A stretch of 34,846 nt of DNA from Lachnospiraceae bacterium (GCA_016285265.1 JAEEQL010000015.1:1-34846); one strand, 5' to 3'; counted from the first letter of the stretch, positions 24,027 to 33,047 are shown. Numbers and translations: made by a program. Notes: a model not told the origin generated them from the sequence alone.

Positions 24027-25007
24027 ATGAAAAAAATGACGTTGTTGCTGATAACGGGGCTGACCATCGCCCTTGCGGCCTGCGGAAGCGTAAGCGAACA
24101 GCCTCAGGAACCCGAACCCGCCGAGATCACGGCAGACGAGCCCGAACCCGAAGAACCTGAGGTGCCTTCCGAGGATGATTCCGATACCGATGTACCTTCG
24201 GAAGAATCTCTGATAGCTGATTTCAAGGAAGCACAGAATCTCTGGTTTAAATTTGAGGGCGGATTGGAAACGGATTACTCGGATTCTGTGAACGCACAGG
24301 TAAACGGTTACGATATGGAATATTTCCGCGTGACCGAACCCGGTATAGGAACGCTTGATGAACTGGCCCGGTACCTGTCAGCAAGAGTTGATAAGGATTA
24401 CGTCGAAGATGCCGTATATAATAACGATCAGTACCTGGAATCGGACGGCGCCCTTTATATCTGCCCCGCCGGAAGAGGTGATGATCTTTCTATCGGATGG
24501 GTTGAATATGCTGCCGAAACAGACGGAAAATCCGGCAAGGTGATCGTTATCATTCACCGTCAGGATTATTATGATCTGCTCGGAGATTTTTACGAAAGCG
24601 GAGAGATTGACACATACGAATATCCATTCAGCATTGAAGACGGTCATGCCATATTCGAATTCATGGAATATAATTGCGGAAGCTGCCCGTGTGAGGCGCC
24701 TGTCGAAGGTTATGATTCCGAGTCTCTTGAAGCTGCGCTCTTGGGGCTGCTTGAGGGAAGATGGATCTATGATGATGGATCTTCATATTATGATATTCTT
24801 GCGGACGGCTCATTTACATATTATATCGATGGTGAAGCGATCAATACCGGCTACATAACCTCTTCGCTTTCCGATGACGGTTCATATATGATGAACGGAG
24901 AGGATATAAACGGTACATTATTCACCCTGGATAAAGACGAGAGCGGAATACCTGTGATTCTTTTTGATAACGGAGGCACTGTATTTACCATGGAAGGAAA
25001 GGGCTGA
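24027..25007 (+). CDS. Secreted lipoprotein with acidic linker, function unknown
   Basis: 326 residues. The signal peptide MKKMTLLLITGLTIALAAC ends in a lipobox (LAAC), so Cys19 should be lipidated and the protein held on the outer face of the membrane. A Pro/Glu/Asp-rich linker (repeats of EPEP, EPEEPE) follows to about residue 55. The globular part is acidic and rich in Tyr, Gly and Asp. It contains a cysteine cluster (YNCGSCPCEAP) that could bind a metal or form disulfides, and a C-terminal beta-rich stretch reading like a small lipocalin-type or WG-like domain (GRWIYDDGSSYYDILADGSFTYY). No named family is recognised. Its position right after module 2 does not prove a link. Confidence 0.8.
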   Translation: MKKMTLLLITGLTIALAACGSVSEQPQEPEPAEITADEPEPEEPEVPSEDDSDTDVPSEESLIADFKEAQNLWFKFEGGLETDYSDSVNAQVNGYDMEYFRVTEPGIGTLDELARYLSARVDKDYVEDAVYNNDQYLESDGALYICPAGRGDDLSIGWVEYAAETDGKSGKVIVIIHRQDYYDLLGDFYESGEIDTYEYPFSIEDGHAIFEFMEYNCGSCPCEAPVEGYDSESLEAALLGLLEGRWIYDDGSSYYDILADGSFTYYIDGEAINTGYITSSLSDDGSYMMNGEDINGTLFTLDKDESGIPVILFDNGGTVFTMEGKG

Positions 25008-25031
25008 AGAACTTATTCCGAAAAAAGCAGG

Positions 25032-25060
25032 TTGACGGATAATAGGTAATATGTTACATT
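25032..25060 (+). promoter_or_regulatory. Candidate promoter of the MarR-flavodoxin operon
   Basis: TTGACG at 25032-25037, 17-base spacer, TACATT at 25055-25060 (four of six). The -10 lies inside the left arm of the palindrome in the next entry, as for autorepressed MarR genes. Confidence 0.5.
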
Positions 25061-25090
25061 GTTTAAGAAATGTAATATATTACCTTTTTT
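25044..25090 (+). promoter_or_regulatory. Long palindrome with T tail: MarR operator and/or lipoprotein terminator
   Basis: Arms of 17 bases (AGGTAATATGTTACATT / AATGTAATATATTACCT, one mismatch) around an 8-base loop, followed by six T. The core TTACATT-N8-AATGTAA has the size of a MarR operator and overlaps a candidate -10 box. As RNA the same element forms a hairpin plus U run 36 bases after the lipoprotein stop, so it may do both jobs. Confidence 0.7.
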
Positions 25091-25113
25091 CTGCATAAAA
25101 TGAGGAATCACAG

Positions 25114-25593
25114 ATGAACTATGATAAAGCCATGAGTATGGACAAGGTCAGCTTCGGGGAGATGCCGCCTCAGGCTTTCCTTCTCGGGCTGCTGAGCGCA
25201 TTCGACAACAGATACCAGGCTGCTGCGGATAAGTATTTCAGGGAGATCACGTGGAAACAGTTCTTTGCGATCATCTGCATCAACATGTGCAAAGAGCCGC
25301 CGACGCTGAATGACCTTTCGGATGTAATGGGAAGCTCCCATCAGAATGTGAAGCAGATCCTGCTGAAGCTTGAGAGCAAGGGCTTCGTCTCGATGAAGAC
25401 CGATACAAACGATAAAAGAAAGCAGAGATACTTCGTTACCGAAAAGTGCAGGAAATTCCTGGAAGAAAATGATAACCGGAGCAGGAACAGCGCCGTGATA
25501 ATCGAAGAGATATTCGAGGGCGTAAGCGGTAAAGACCTTGCGGTTACAATAGAAACGATCATGAAAATGGAAAGGAATCTGGAAAAGATATGA
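25114..25593 (+). CDS. MarR family transcriptional regulator
   Basis: 159 residues with a winged helix-turn-helix in the middle (PTLNDLSDVMGSSHQNVKQILLKLESKGFVSMKTDTNDKRKQRYFVTEK), including the MarR wing D-x-R-x-x-R-like TNDKRKQR. Flanking helices form the dimer. GAGGAA lies 8 bases before the ATG. It overlaps the flavodoxin-like gene by 4 bases (ATGA), so regulator and target are cotranscribed. The palindrome just upstream suggests autoregulation. Such pairs often respond to redox or phenolic signals; the signal here is unknown. Confidence 0.92.
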   Translation: MNYDKAMSMDKVSFGEMPPQAFLLGLLSAFDNRYQAAADKYFREITWKQFFAIICINMCKEPPTLNDLSDVMGSSHQNVKQILLKLESKGFVSMKTDTNDKRKQRYFVTEKCRKFLEENDNRSRNSAVIIEEIFEGVSGKDLAVTIETIMKMERNLEKI

Positions 25594-26114
25594 AGACATT
25601 GGTAGTGTACACATCACAGACAGGATTTACGAAGAAATATTCACAGTGGCTTTCGGATGAGATGAAAGCTGATATGTATGAACTGAAGGAAGTCCGGAAG
25701 AAGGATGATTCCTTTTACTCGGATTATGATGCGATAGTTTATGCCGGGTGGGCGATGGCAAGCAAGATTGTAAAGTCGGACTGGTTCTTAAGCAGGGCAG
25801 CCGGCTGGAAGGATAAGAAGCTTGCACTTATCTGCGTCGGAGGATGTCCCGGAGATGCTCCCGAATGTGAAGCGATGATGAAGACCGTCCTGAGCGAAGA
25901 GCAGAGTTCATACATAAAAGCATTCTACTGTCAGGGCGGATTTAACTATGACAGGATGAACACAGCTTCCAAACTTGCCATGAAGATGTTTATAGGTTCG
26001 CTCAAAAAGAAGCCCGATGAAAAGTCGAAGACGATGGTCGAGATGATAACAAAGGGATATGACATATCGGATGTGAAGTACATTCAGCCGGTGGTATCAT
26101 ACCTTCGCGGATAA
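25590..26114 (+). CDS. Flavodoxin domain protein (HemG-like)
   Basis: 174 residues. The N-terminus MKTLVVYTSQTGFTKKYSQWL is a flavodoxin FMN phosphate-binding loop (T-S-Q-T-G-F-T). The central YDAIVYAGWAMASKIVKSDWFL and later CVGGCPGDAPECE, FYCQGGFNYDRM complete the fold. Length and pattern resemble Flavodoxin_5/HemG-type proteins; true protoporphyrinogen oxidase activity cannot be claimed because no heme pathway gene is nearby. It probably acts as an FMN electron carrier or quinone/heme-related oxidoreductase under MarR control. A strong terminator follows. Confidence 0.85.
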   Translation: MKTLVVYTSQTGFTKKYSQWLSDEMKADMYELKEVRKKDDSFYSDYDAIVYAGWAMASKIVKSDWFLSRAAGWKDKKLALICVGGCPGDAPECEAMMKTVLSEEQSSYIKAFYCQGGFNYDRMNTASKLAMKMFIGSLKKKPDEKSKTMVEMITKGYDISDVKYIQPVVSYLRG

Positions 26115-26143
26115 GATTGTATACACGCATAATGATATATAGC

Positions 26144-26182
26144 AAAAAAGAGCCTAAAAATAGCGTTTTTCGGGCTCTTTTT
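26144..26182 (+). terminator. Intrinsic terminator after the flavodoxin-like gene
   Basis: AAAAAGAGCC / GGCTCTTTTT arms with an inner AAAAA-TAGCG-TTTTT stem and a further T-rich tail. The A and T flanks make it potentially bidirectional. Confidence 0.88.
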
Positions 26183-26204
26183 CCTTTTTCTGAAGGCTGA
26201 TATG

Positions 26205-26213
26205 TGGTAAAAT
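26205..26213 (+). promoter_or_regulatory. Extended -10 promoter of the hydrogenase operon
   Basis: TGGTAAAAT is an extended -10 (TGn plus TAAAAT, five of six). No good -35 is seen at 17 bases upstream. The start codon is 58 bases downstream. No Rex-type palindrome was found in this gap. Confidence 0.5.
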
Positions 26214-26270
26214 AAGGCTTTGTGAGTGACAGTTCAAATATGTCTTAAATATGTCTTTTAGGAGGATTTC

Positions 26271-26756
26271 ATGGCCAGATTACAGGAAGCAGCCGTGAAG
26301 CAGATCGAAGAGATCTGTGACAGGTACTGCGACGAAAAAACCCCGCTTATGATGATCCTGAGCGATATCCAGAATGAGTACGGATATATTCCTCTGGAGG
26401 TTCAGGAGATAGTTTCCGCCAAGACCGGCATCTCGGTAGCGGAGATCTACGGGGTGGTTACTTTCTATTCTTTCTTTTCACTTACCCCCAAGGGAAAATA
26501 TGTTATCGGCTGCTGCCTCGGAACGGCATGCTATGTCAAGGGAGCCCAGAACGTCATCGACAGATTTTCGGAGCTTCTCGGCATTCGTGCGGGCGAGACC
26601 ACCGAAGACGGTCTTTTCACTCTTGATGCACTCAGATGTATCGGTGCCTGCGGAATCGCGCCTGCGGTAAGCATCAACGGCAAGGTTTACCCCAAGGTTG
26701 AGCCCGGTCAGGTAGAAGGTATCATCGAATCCTACAGAAAGGAGGCATCGGCGTGA
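26271..26756 (+). CDS. hydC: NADH-linked [FeFe]-hydrogenase, NuoE-like [2Fe-2S] subunit
   Basis: 161 residues, full length for the 24-kDa NuoE/HndA family. Its [2Fe-2S] ligands are visible: Cys82 and Cys87 in CCLGTACYV, Cys123 and Cys127 in RCIGACG. The N-terminal helical part (LMMILSDIQNEYGYIP) is typical. It passes electrons between the NADH-oxidising subunit and the hydrogenase in the cytosolic complex. AGGAGG lies just upstream of the ATG. It overlaps the next gene by 4 bases (GTGA). The gene symbol follows Thermotoga-style hydABC; hndA is the Desulfovibrio equivalent. Confidence 0.93.
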   Translation: MARLQEAAVKQIEEICDRYCDEKTPLMMILSDIQNEYGYIPLEVQEIVSAKTGISVAEIYGVVTFYSFFSLTPKGKYVIGCCLGTACYVKGAQNVIDRFSELLGIRAGETTEDGLFTLDALRCIGACGIAPAVSINGKVYPKVEPGQVEGIIESYRKEASA

Positions 26757-28642
26757 ACAGGATAAGTACTGTTGAAGAACTTGAACATAAGATAGCAACC
26801 TGTACAGGATGCGTCGATTCCAAACTTACGGGTGCGGATGAAAAGAGACATATCGTTCTTTGCGGCGGTACCGGATGTCTTTCGAGCAATTCAAAAGAGA
26901 TCATGGAAAAGTTCAAGGCCGTCCTTGAAGAAAAAGGCCTCTCGGATAAAGTGACAGTAAATCTTGTCGGATGTTTCGGTTTCTGTTCTCAGGGACCTTT
27001 CGTCAAGATCTATCCCGAAAACACTCTCTACCGCATGGTCAGCGAAGCCGATGTTGAGGAGATAGTTGAAAAGGATATCATTAACAATACCATCGTAGAC
27101 AGGCTTCTTTATGTTGAACCCGTTACGGGAGACAAGGTTTCAAGCCAGGAAGACATCAACTTCTATAAGAAGCAGCGCCGCGTAGCGCTTCACGGATGCG
27201 GTGTCATCAATCCCGAAGAGATAGACGAAGCACTCGGAATGGGTGCGTTCCAGGGACTTAAGAAGGCGCTCTCAATGACTCCTCAGGAAGTTGTACAGGA
27301 GATCCTTGAATCCGGACTCCGCGGAAGAGGCGGCGGCGGATTCCCTGCAGGACGTAAGTGGTCCTTTGCACAGGCTTCCGAAAGTGACGAGAAATATGTC
27401 GTATGTAACGGCGACGAGGGCGATCCGGGTGCATTCATGGACCGTTCCATTCTCGAAGGAAACCCTCTTGCTGTAATAGAAGGAATGATGATCGCGGGAT
27501 ATGCGATCGGTGCATCAAACGGATATTTCTATGTTCGTGCCGAGTATCCCATCGCGGTAAACAGGCTTAAGATAGCCATAAAACAGGCACGTGAGATCGG
27601 ACTTCTCGGAGAGAACATACTCGGAACGGGATTCAATTTTGATTGCCATATCAGACTCGGTGCAGGTGCATTCGTTTGCGGAGAAGAAACAGCTCTTCTC
27701 AATTCAATCGAAGGAAAGCGCGGAATGCCCAGACCCAGACCTCCTTTCCCCGCTGTAAAGGGATTGTGGCAGAAGCCCACCATAGTCAACAATGTCGAGA
27801 CCCTCGCATGTGTTCCTTTCATCATGAGAGAAGGTGCTGCGGAGTTTGCTAAGGTGGGAACCGAAGGCTCCAAGGGAACCAAGGTATTCGCTCTCGGCGG
27901 AAAAGTAAATAATGTAGGCCTCGTTGAGGTGCCCATGGGAACGACTCTCAGGGAACTTGTTTATGATATCGGCGGCGGTATCCCCGGCGGAAAGAAGTTC
28001 AAGGCGATCCAGACCGGCGGTCCTTCCGGCGGATGCCTTACGGGAAAATATCTTGATGAGCCCATTGATTTCGATAACCTCGTAAAGAAGGGATCGATGA
28101 TGGGATCCGGCGGTGCGATCGTAATGGATGAAGACAACTGCATGGTCGACGTTGCGAAGTTCTATATGGAATTCATCTGCGACGAGTCCTGCGGTAAGTG
28201 TTCACCCTGCCGTATCGGAACAAAGAGAATCCTTGAGATCCTCACCAAGATCACCGAAGGCAAGGGCACCATGGAAGATCTCGATGTTCTTGAAGAACTC
28301 AGCACCACCATCCAGAAGAATTCACTCTGCGCACTGGGACAGACTGCGGCAAACCCCGTAAACTCTACCCTCAAGCATTTCAGAGACGAATATATCGCAC
28401 ACATCGTAGATAAGAGGTGCCCCGCACATGTCTGCAAGAGCCTTATGCAGTACAAGATCGATCCGGATAAATGTATCGGATGCGGAATGTGTGCAAGAAA
28501 CTGCCCTGCGGGTTGTATCGAAAGAACGGATTACATTCCCGAAGGACACAAGCTTGCTTCGTTTAAGATCAATCCCGAGAAGTGCGTCAAGTGCGGTCTG
28601 TGCATGAGCAACTGTAAATTCAAGGCGATCGACAAGGAATAG
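26753..28642 (+). CDS. hydB: NADH-linked [FeFe]-hydrogenase, NuoF-like NADH/FMN subunit
   Basis: 629 residues with four parts. An N-terminal thioredoxin-like [2Fe-2S] domain has Cys at CGGTGC and GCFGFC. The NuoF core has the NADH/FMN glycine-rich loop LRGRGGGGFPAGRKW and NGDEGDPGAFMDR. The NuoF [4Fe-4S] motif is ESCGKCSPCRIGTKR. A C-terminal pair of ferredoxin [4Fe-4S] clusters (CIGCGMCARNCPAGC and CVKCGLCMSNCKFKA) completes it. This domain set is that of HydB/HndC in electron-bifurcating or NADH-dependent trimeric hydrogenases. The start is GTG, overlapping the previous stop. The subunit exchanges electrons between NADH, ferredoxin and the catalytic subunit. Confidence 0.95.
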   Translation: MNRISTVEELEHKIATCTGCVDSKLTGADEKRHIVLCGGTGCLSSNSKEIMEKFKAVLEEKGLSDKVTVNLVGCFGFCSQGPFVKIYPENTLYRMVSEADVEEIVEKDIINNTIVDRLLYVEPVTGDKVSSQEDINFYKKQRRVALHGCGVINPEEIDEALGMGAFQGLKKALSMTPQEVVQEILESGLRGRGGGGFPAGRKWSFAQASESDEKYVVCNGDEGDPGAFMDRSILEGNPLAVIEGMMIAGYAIGASNGYFYVRAEYPIAVNRLKIAIKQAREIGLLGENILGTGFNFDCHIRLGAGAFVCGEETALLNSIEGKRGMPRPRPPFPAVKGLWQKPTIVNNVETLACVPFIMREGAAEFAKVGTEGSKGTKVFALGGKVNNVGLVEVPMGTTLRELVYDIGGGIPGGKKFKAIQTGGPSGGCLTGKYLDEPIDFDNLVKKGSMMGSGGAIVMDEDNCMVDVAKFYMEFICDESCGKCSPCRIGTKRILEILTKITEGKGTMEDLDVLEELSTTIQKNSLCALGQTAANPVNSTLKHFRDEYIAHIVDKRCPAHVCKSLMQYKIDPDKCIGCGMCARNCPAGCIERTDYIPEGHKLASFKINPEKCVKCGLCMSNCKFKAIDKE

Positions 28643-28655
28643 GAGGAAACCTAAA

Positions 28656-30428
28656 GTGGCACTTATCAATATAAAAATAGAAGGTCTCCCCTATCAGGTA
28701 GAAGAGGGCCTTACAATACTTGAAGCCGCCAAAAAGTGCGGCTATGACATCCCTTCACTCTGTGCATACAATCACGGAGAGTGTAACCAGGGATCGTGCC
28801 GTGTATGTCTCGTTGAGGCAACCGGCGCAAGAGGACTCGTAGCAAGCTGTGTTTATCCCGTTGCCGAAGGAATGGAGATCACCATCTCATCACCCACCGC
28901 AACCGCTGCAAGAAGACACAGTGTTGAGCTTCTTCTTTCAAACCACAACCAGAACTGCCAGCAGTGCGACAAGAACGGAAAATGTGAGCTTCTCCATGTG
29001 GCTAACATCACCGGCGCGAGAGAGAATGTATTCGGCGGAGTTCACAGCGAGACCCATTATGATGAGATCGCACCCGGACTTGTAAGAGATACTTCAAAAT
29101 GTATCCTTTGCGGAAGATGTATCGAAAGATGCAAGAATGCACACGGACTCGGAATTCTCGGATACGAGAACAGAGGCTTCAACGTATTCGTTTCACCCGC
29201 ACAGGACAGATCGTTTGCGGAATCTCCCTGCATCCAGTGCGGACAGTGCGTAAACGTTTGTCCCACCGGTGCTCTTATGGAGCATTCCGAGATCGACAAG
29301 ATCGATGAAGCATTTGCCGCAGGCAAGGTTGTCATCGCACAGGCTGCTCCCGCAGTAAGAGCAGCGCTCGGTGAGGAATTCGGTTACAGGATTGGAACTC
29401 CGGTCACCGGCAAGATGATCGCCGCAATGAGAAGACTCGGATTCAAGAGAGTCTATGATGTAAACTTCGGTGCCGACCTTACCATCATGGAGGAAGGAAC
29501 GGAGCTTCTCGGAAGGATCAGGAATAACGGAGTCCTTCCGATGATCACATCATGCTCACCCGGATGGGTCAACTATGCGGAGTACAATTACGAAGATCTT
29601 CTTCCCCATCTTTCATCCTGTAAGTCCCCTCACCAGATGCAGGGTGCGATCATCAAGTCATACTGGGCGGAACAGAACGGCATTAAGCCCGAGGATATCT
29701 TCGTTGTATCCGTAATGCCCTGCACGGCCAAGAAGTACGAAAGACAAAGAGACCGGATGAAGGTTAACGGCAACTGGGATGTTGATGCTGTTATCACCAC
29801 AAGAGAGCTTGCCCGCATGATCAAGAGAAGCGGTATCATGTTCGACAGACTTCCCGATGAAGACTGGGATCAGGATATCATGGGCGACTACACCGGCGCT
29901 GCTGTCATCTTCGGCGTTACCGGCGGTGTTATGGAAGCTGCACTCAGAACTGTTTATTACAAGCTTACCGGCAAGGAGTCGGATCCCATTGAGTTCACTG
30001 CCGTAAGAGGTCACGAGGCAGGAATCAGGGAAGCATCCGTGGATGTGAACGGAACAACGATCAACGTAGCGATCGCATCCGGAATGAAGTCGGCCAAGGT
30101 TCTCCTTGATGAGATAAAGGAAGGAAAGTCCAAGTATCACTTCATCGAGATCATGGGATGCCCCGGAGGCTGCATCAACGGCGGAGGTCAGCCCTATGTC
30201 AGGGAGTTCTTCCTTCCTAATGAAGATGACGATATCGTAGATACCTATAAGGAAAAGAGAGCGAAGGCTCTTTACAGTGAGGATGAGAGACAGACTTTAA
30301 GACAGTCACACAACAATCCTCAGATAAAGGAGCTGTACGATAAGTTCCTCGGTGAGCCTAACTCCCACAAGTCACACGAACTTCTTCACACCACATATGC
30401 AGGAAGAGAGCGTTTCCCCGTAAAGTAA
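28656..30428 (+). CDS. hydA: [FeFe]-hydrogenase catalytic subunit (trimeric, group A3 type)
   Basis: 590 residues. In order: a plant-type [2Fe-2S] domain (Cys36, Cys48, Cys51, Cys65); a His/Cys [4Fe-4S] domain (HNQNCQQCDKNGKC); two ferredoxin clusters (CILCGRCIERC, CIQCGQCVNVCP); and the H-cluster domain with motifs TSCSPGW (Cys300), MPCTAKK (Cys356) and GCPGGCINGGG (Cys502, Cys506). The C-terminal small-subunit-like tail follows (YKEKRAKALYSEDERQ). It makes or consumes H2. The first motif has Ser where CpI-type enzymes have a second Cys (TSCCPGW). The start is GTG with AGGAGG upstream. Maturases HydEFG are not in this window, so they must be elsewhere. Confidence 0.95.
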   Translation: MALINIKIEGLPYQVEEGLTILEAAKKCGYDIPSLCAYNHGECNQGSCRVCLVEATGARGLVASCVYPVAEGMEITISSPTATAARRHSVELLLSNHNQNCQQCDKNGKCELLHVANITGARENVFGGVHSETHYDEIAPGLVRDTSKCILCGRCIERCKNAHGLGILGYENRGFNVFVSPAQDRSFAESPCIQCGQCVNVCPTGALMEHSEIDKIDEAFAAGKVVIAQAAPAVRAALGEEFGYRIGTPVTGKMIAAMRRLGFKRVYDVNFGADLTIMEEGTELLGRIRNNGVLPMITSCSPGWVNYAEYNYEDLLPHLSSCKSPHQMQGAIIKSYWAEQNGIKPEDIFVVSVMPCTAKKYERQRDRMKVNGNWDVDAVITTRELARMIKRSGIMFDRLPDEDWDQDIMGDYTGAAVIFGVTGGVMEAALRTVYYKLTGKESDPIEFTAVRGHEAGIREASVDVNGTTINVAIASGMKSAKVLLDEIKEGKSKYHFIEIMGCPGGCINGGGQPYVREFFLPNEDDDIVDTYKEKRAKALYSEDERQTLRQSHNNPQIKELYDKFLGEPNSHKSHELLHTTYAGRERFPVK

Positions 30429-30482
30429 AACAGCGCAAGCCTCTACCCTGTTTCCTGTTTCGATTGTTTCGGAAGATGAAAA

Positions 30483-30518
30483 AATATCCCCGGATACCGC
30501 ACGGTATCCGGGGATATT
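30483..30518. terminator. Bidirectional terminator between hydrogenase and FtsX-like permease
   Basis: A perfect 17-bp inverted repeat (AATATCCCCGGATACCG / CGGTATCCGGGGATATT) with two central bases. On the minus strand it is followed by six T, so it is strongest for the permease gene ending at 30534; on the plus strand the tail is only TTCTTATAT. It also serves the hydrogenase operon, ending 54 bases upstream. Confidence 0.9.
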
Positions 30519-30533
30519 CTTATATATGGGAGA

Positions 30534-33047
30534 TCATCTTTTTCGTGTGACTGCGACGGGAATGATCGCCGATATGATCAGGAATGCGGGGATGCAGGCT
30601 ATGATCGGCCACATAACGAATTTATAGGAGAACATTATCATCCCGCCTGCAAGTGCATTTACGATCAGGTAATTTAAGAACAGTCCGACGGTAAGTACAA
30701 GGGCAAAAGTCAGGATCACATGTATGATTCCTTCTCCTATGAGCATTTCGGTCTGCTGCTTTCCTGTCATTCCGATCGCTCTGAGAACTTCAAGCTCTTT
30801 CTTGCGTTCATGGATGGATGTGTAGGTGAGGTTTACGAAGTTCAGGACACCGATCAATGCAAGGATCAGGCTCAGTGCTCCGCCTACGACCAGAAATACC
30901 CTGACCATATCCTCAAAGGATTCGAGATAAGTCTCTCTTGATTCATAACCGAGCATGGGGCTTATCTCCGAGCAATACTCAGCAACCTTTTCTTCCGCAT
31001 TGGCATATGCTTCTTCGTTCACATTGAAAAACAGTTTCATGGCTCCGTCAGAATCGGCGTGCTCCAGATATTCATCACTGGGAAGGGTGAAATAAGTATC
31101 CATTCCGTGACCGTGCTTGGGACCCATTGAATATATCAGATCTCCTATTGCCATAACTTCATATTCTTCGGTGCTTCCATCCTGAAAGCATACACTTACC
31201 TTATCACCGACCCTGTACAGGGCGTACTCGGTATCGTCCTTACTTGATTCGAATAAGGATGATACGATCACGTAATTGCCCGAGGAAAACTTCTCCCAGT
31301 CGGGATCTCCCGAATCGATATCCATATTGTCAAAGACGAACTCATCAACGCCATATACGTGAGATGATATAACGTGCCTTTCATATACCCATCTGTCGTA
31401 GGATTCCTTTGCTTCTTCGTTATACACAAAGCGGTCCGTATAAGCTTCATATAGATCCTTCATTCTTTCATACGGCGTGCCCTCAACATGCTGAAGGGAT
31501 TCACTCATGTATACCGCACCGATATCTGTGATGCCGGGGATAGCTGACAGCTCAGCAATGTCGGATTGCAAAACTCCGTCGTATTTTTCGCTCCCAAGGT
31601 TTTTGTTTAACATCGAACCGTCGCATACGGTAAAATCGGAACTTGCAAAGTTTCTTATAAACTTGTTTCTGTCGAAGCTTTCAGTGATCGAAACCGTGAC
31701 ATTTATCATGATCACACTGAGTGCCAGTGACAGTACAACAACAAATGACTTTTTCTTATTTCTCTTTAAATTTTCTCCGGCCATGGAAAATGGAGTGACT
31801 TTTCTGATCTTTTTTTTCTTTGACAGATGTGACCCCGTATATTCGCTGTATCTGACTGCTTCAACGGGAGAGATCTTCTTTACGACTTTACAGGGCTTGA
31901 TGCAGCTTATTCTTATGGTGATCCACGAGAAAAGCGCGCTCAGTGCGAAGATCAAAACTCCGGGATGGATCTCGCAGTCAACGTCCAAAAAGCCTTTTGT
32001 TATGAAGGGAAGCAGGACAACGGACACCAGGTATCCTGCGATCATTCCCAAAGGAATGCCGGCAAGTCCGAGAATGGCAGCCTGTCTGATGATAAGCCTC
32101 TTAAGCTGTTTGTTTGTGGTTCCGACAGTCTTCAGCAGTCCGTAATATCTGATCTCCGATGAAACGGCAATGTAGAAAATGTTATAGATGATCAGATATC
32201 CCGAACCCATTATGAGTATGAGGATGAATGCTATCATGATCACCGAAGTGGGATCTGCTTTTGCCGAAACATATGCCCAGTTAACTCCTTCGTTAACCTC
32301 GGGACCAAAACCCAGTCTTTCCATAAGGTTATTCATCTGTCCCTGCAGATCGAAGGTCCGGGGGAAATTAAAATCCGGATTAATGGAGCCGGCATAGCTC
32401 TGATTCATAAGATGAGCTTCTTTATCTGCGGCATCCTTCCATGCCGGGGCATATGCTTCCTGAAATGCTTTCGAAACATAGATCTGGTTTGCCATTACGG
32501 CGGAGGGTTTTTCCCAATATCCGCTCACAATGAAATCAAATTCACGGACTGTTACTCCGTCGTATATGATCAGGTGTATAGACTGTCCGATCTCATGAGG
32601 CACACCGAAATCATCAAGCACCTGTGTGCATGTTGCAATCTCGTTCATTTCTTCCGGCAATCTTCCCACGCTCGGAAGGCTGAATGATGTCTCTGCACTT
32701 TCCGGTGTTGTGTACCTTATTTCGGTATAGTCTTCATACAACTCTTCGTTAACTACAGATCCTACGATGATATTGTAGGATAGGTCCCTGATAACTTTAT
32801 CTGTTTTGAGGACTTCGAATTCTTCCTCGGTCAGGAACTTGAAGCCTGCATGAGAGCTTGTTCCGACCTGAAGAAGCGTGCTCTGTTCGATTGACTTTAT
32901 GATACTTATCGAGACCGTAAAGAGAGTGGTGAGCATCATTGTGGAGAGAATGATCGCCATTATGAGGATCACGTTTCTCCTTACATTTGCGAACATGCTC
33001 TTCCTGCAGAGATTGTCTATGCATTTTTTGTTCTTGACATTACGCAT
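30534..33047 (-). CDS. Large FtsX-like ABC transporter permease
   Basis: About 837 residues. An N-terminal membrane helix (VILIMAIILSTMMLTTLFTVSI) is followed by a large extracytoplasmic domain. A central group of helices (about residues 270-380) and a second extracytoplasmic region come next, and a C-terminal FtsX unit (VFLVVGGALSLILALIGVLNFVNLT and two more helices) ends the protein. This double-FtsX layout is that of MacB/BceB-like permeases involved in peptide sensing, detoxification or lipoprotein export. ATG 33047 (AAGGACGG 8 bases upstream) is preferred over GTG 33056; both overlap the ATPase gene. With the ATPase and two-component genes upstream it forms a Bce-type resistance locus. 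Confidence 0.88.
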   Translation of the reverse strand: MRNVKNKKCIDNLCRKSMFANVRRNVILIMAIILSTMMLTTLFTVSISIIKSIEQSTLLQVGTSSHAGFKFLTEEEFEVLKTDKVIRDLSYNIIVGSVVNEELYEDYTEIRYTTPESAETSFSLPSVGRLPEEMNEIATCTQVLDDFGVPHEIGQSIHLIIYDGVTVREFDFIVSGYWEKPSAVMANQIYVSKAFQEAYAPAWKDAADKEAHLMNQSYAGSINPDFNFPRTFDLQGQMNNLMERLGFGPEVNEGVNWAYVSAKADPTSVIMIAFILILIMGSGYLIIYNIFYIAVSSEIRYYGLLKTVGTTNKQLKRLIIRQAAILGLAGIPLGMIAGYLVSVVLLPFITKGFLDVDCEIHPGVLIFALSALFSWITIRISCIKPCKVVKKISPVEAVRYSEYTGSHLSKKKKIRKVTPFSMAGENLKRNKKKSFVVVLSLALSVIMINVTVSITESFDRNKFIRNFASSDFTVCDGSMLNKNLGSEKYDGVLQSDIAELSAIPGITDIGAVYMSESLQHVEGTPYERMKDLYEAYTDRFVYNEEAKESYDRWVYERHVISSHVYGVDEFVFDNMDIDSGDPDWEKFSSGNYVIVSSLFESSKDDTEYALYRVGDKVSVCFQDGSTEEYEVMAIGDLIYSMGPKHGHGMDTYFTLPSDEYLEHADSDGAMKLFFNVNEEAYANAEEKVAEYCSEISPMLGYESRETYLESFEDMVRVFLVVGGALSLILALIGVLNFVNLTYTSIHERKKELEVLRAIGMTGKQQTEMLIGEGIIHVILTFALVLTVGLFLNYLIVNALAGGMIMFSYKFVMWPIIACIPAFLIISAIIPVAVTRKR

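Noticed and set aside
24117-24210. Possible tandem repeat in the lipoprotein gene
   Set aside because: The EPEP/EPEEPE stretch is a low-complexity acidic linker, not an ordered repeat array.
26183-26270. Rex-type redox operator before the hydrogenase operon
   Set aside because: No TTGTTAA/TTAACAA-like palindrome could be found in this gap.
31507-32145. A 212-codon plus-strand open frame
   Set aside because: Antisense to the FtsX-like permease; no recognisable domain and no ribosome binding site.
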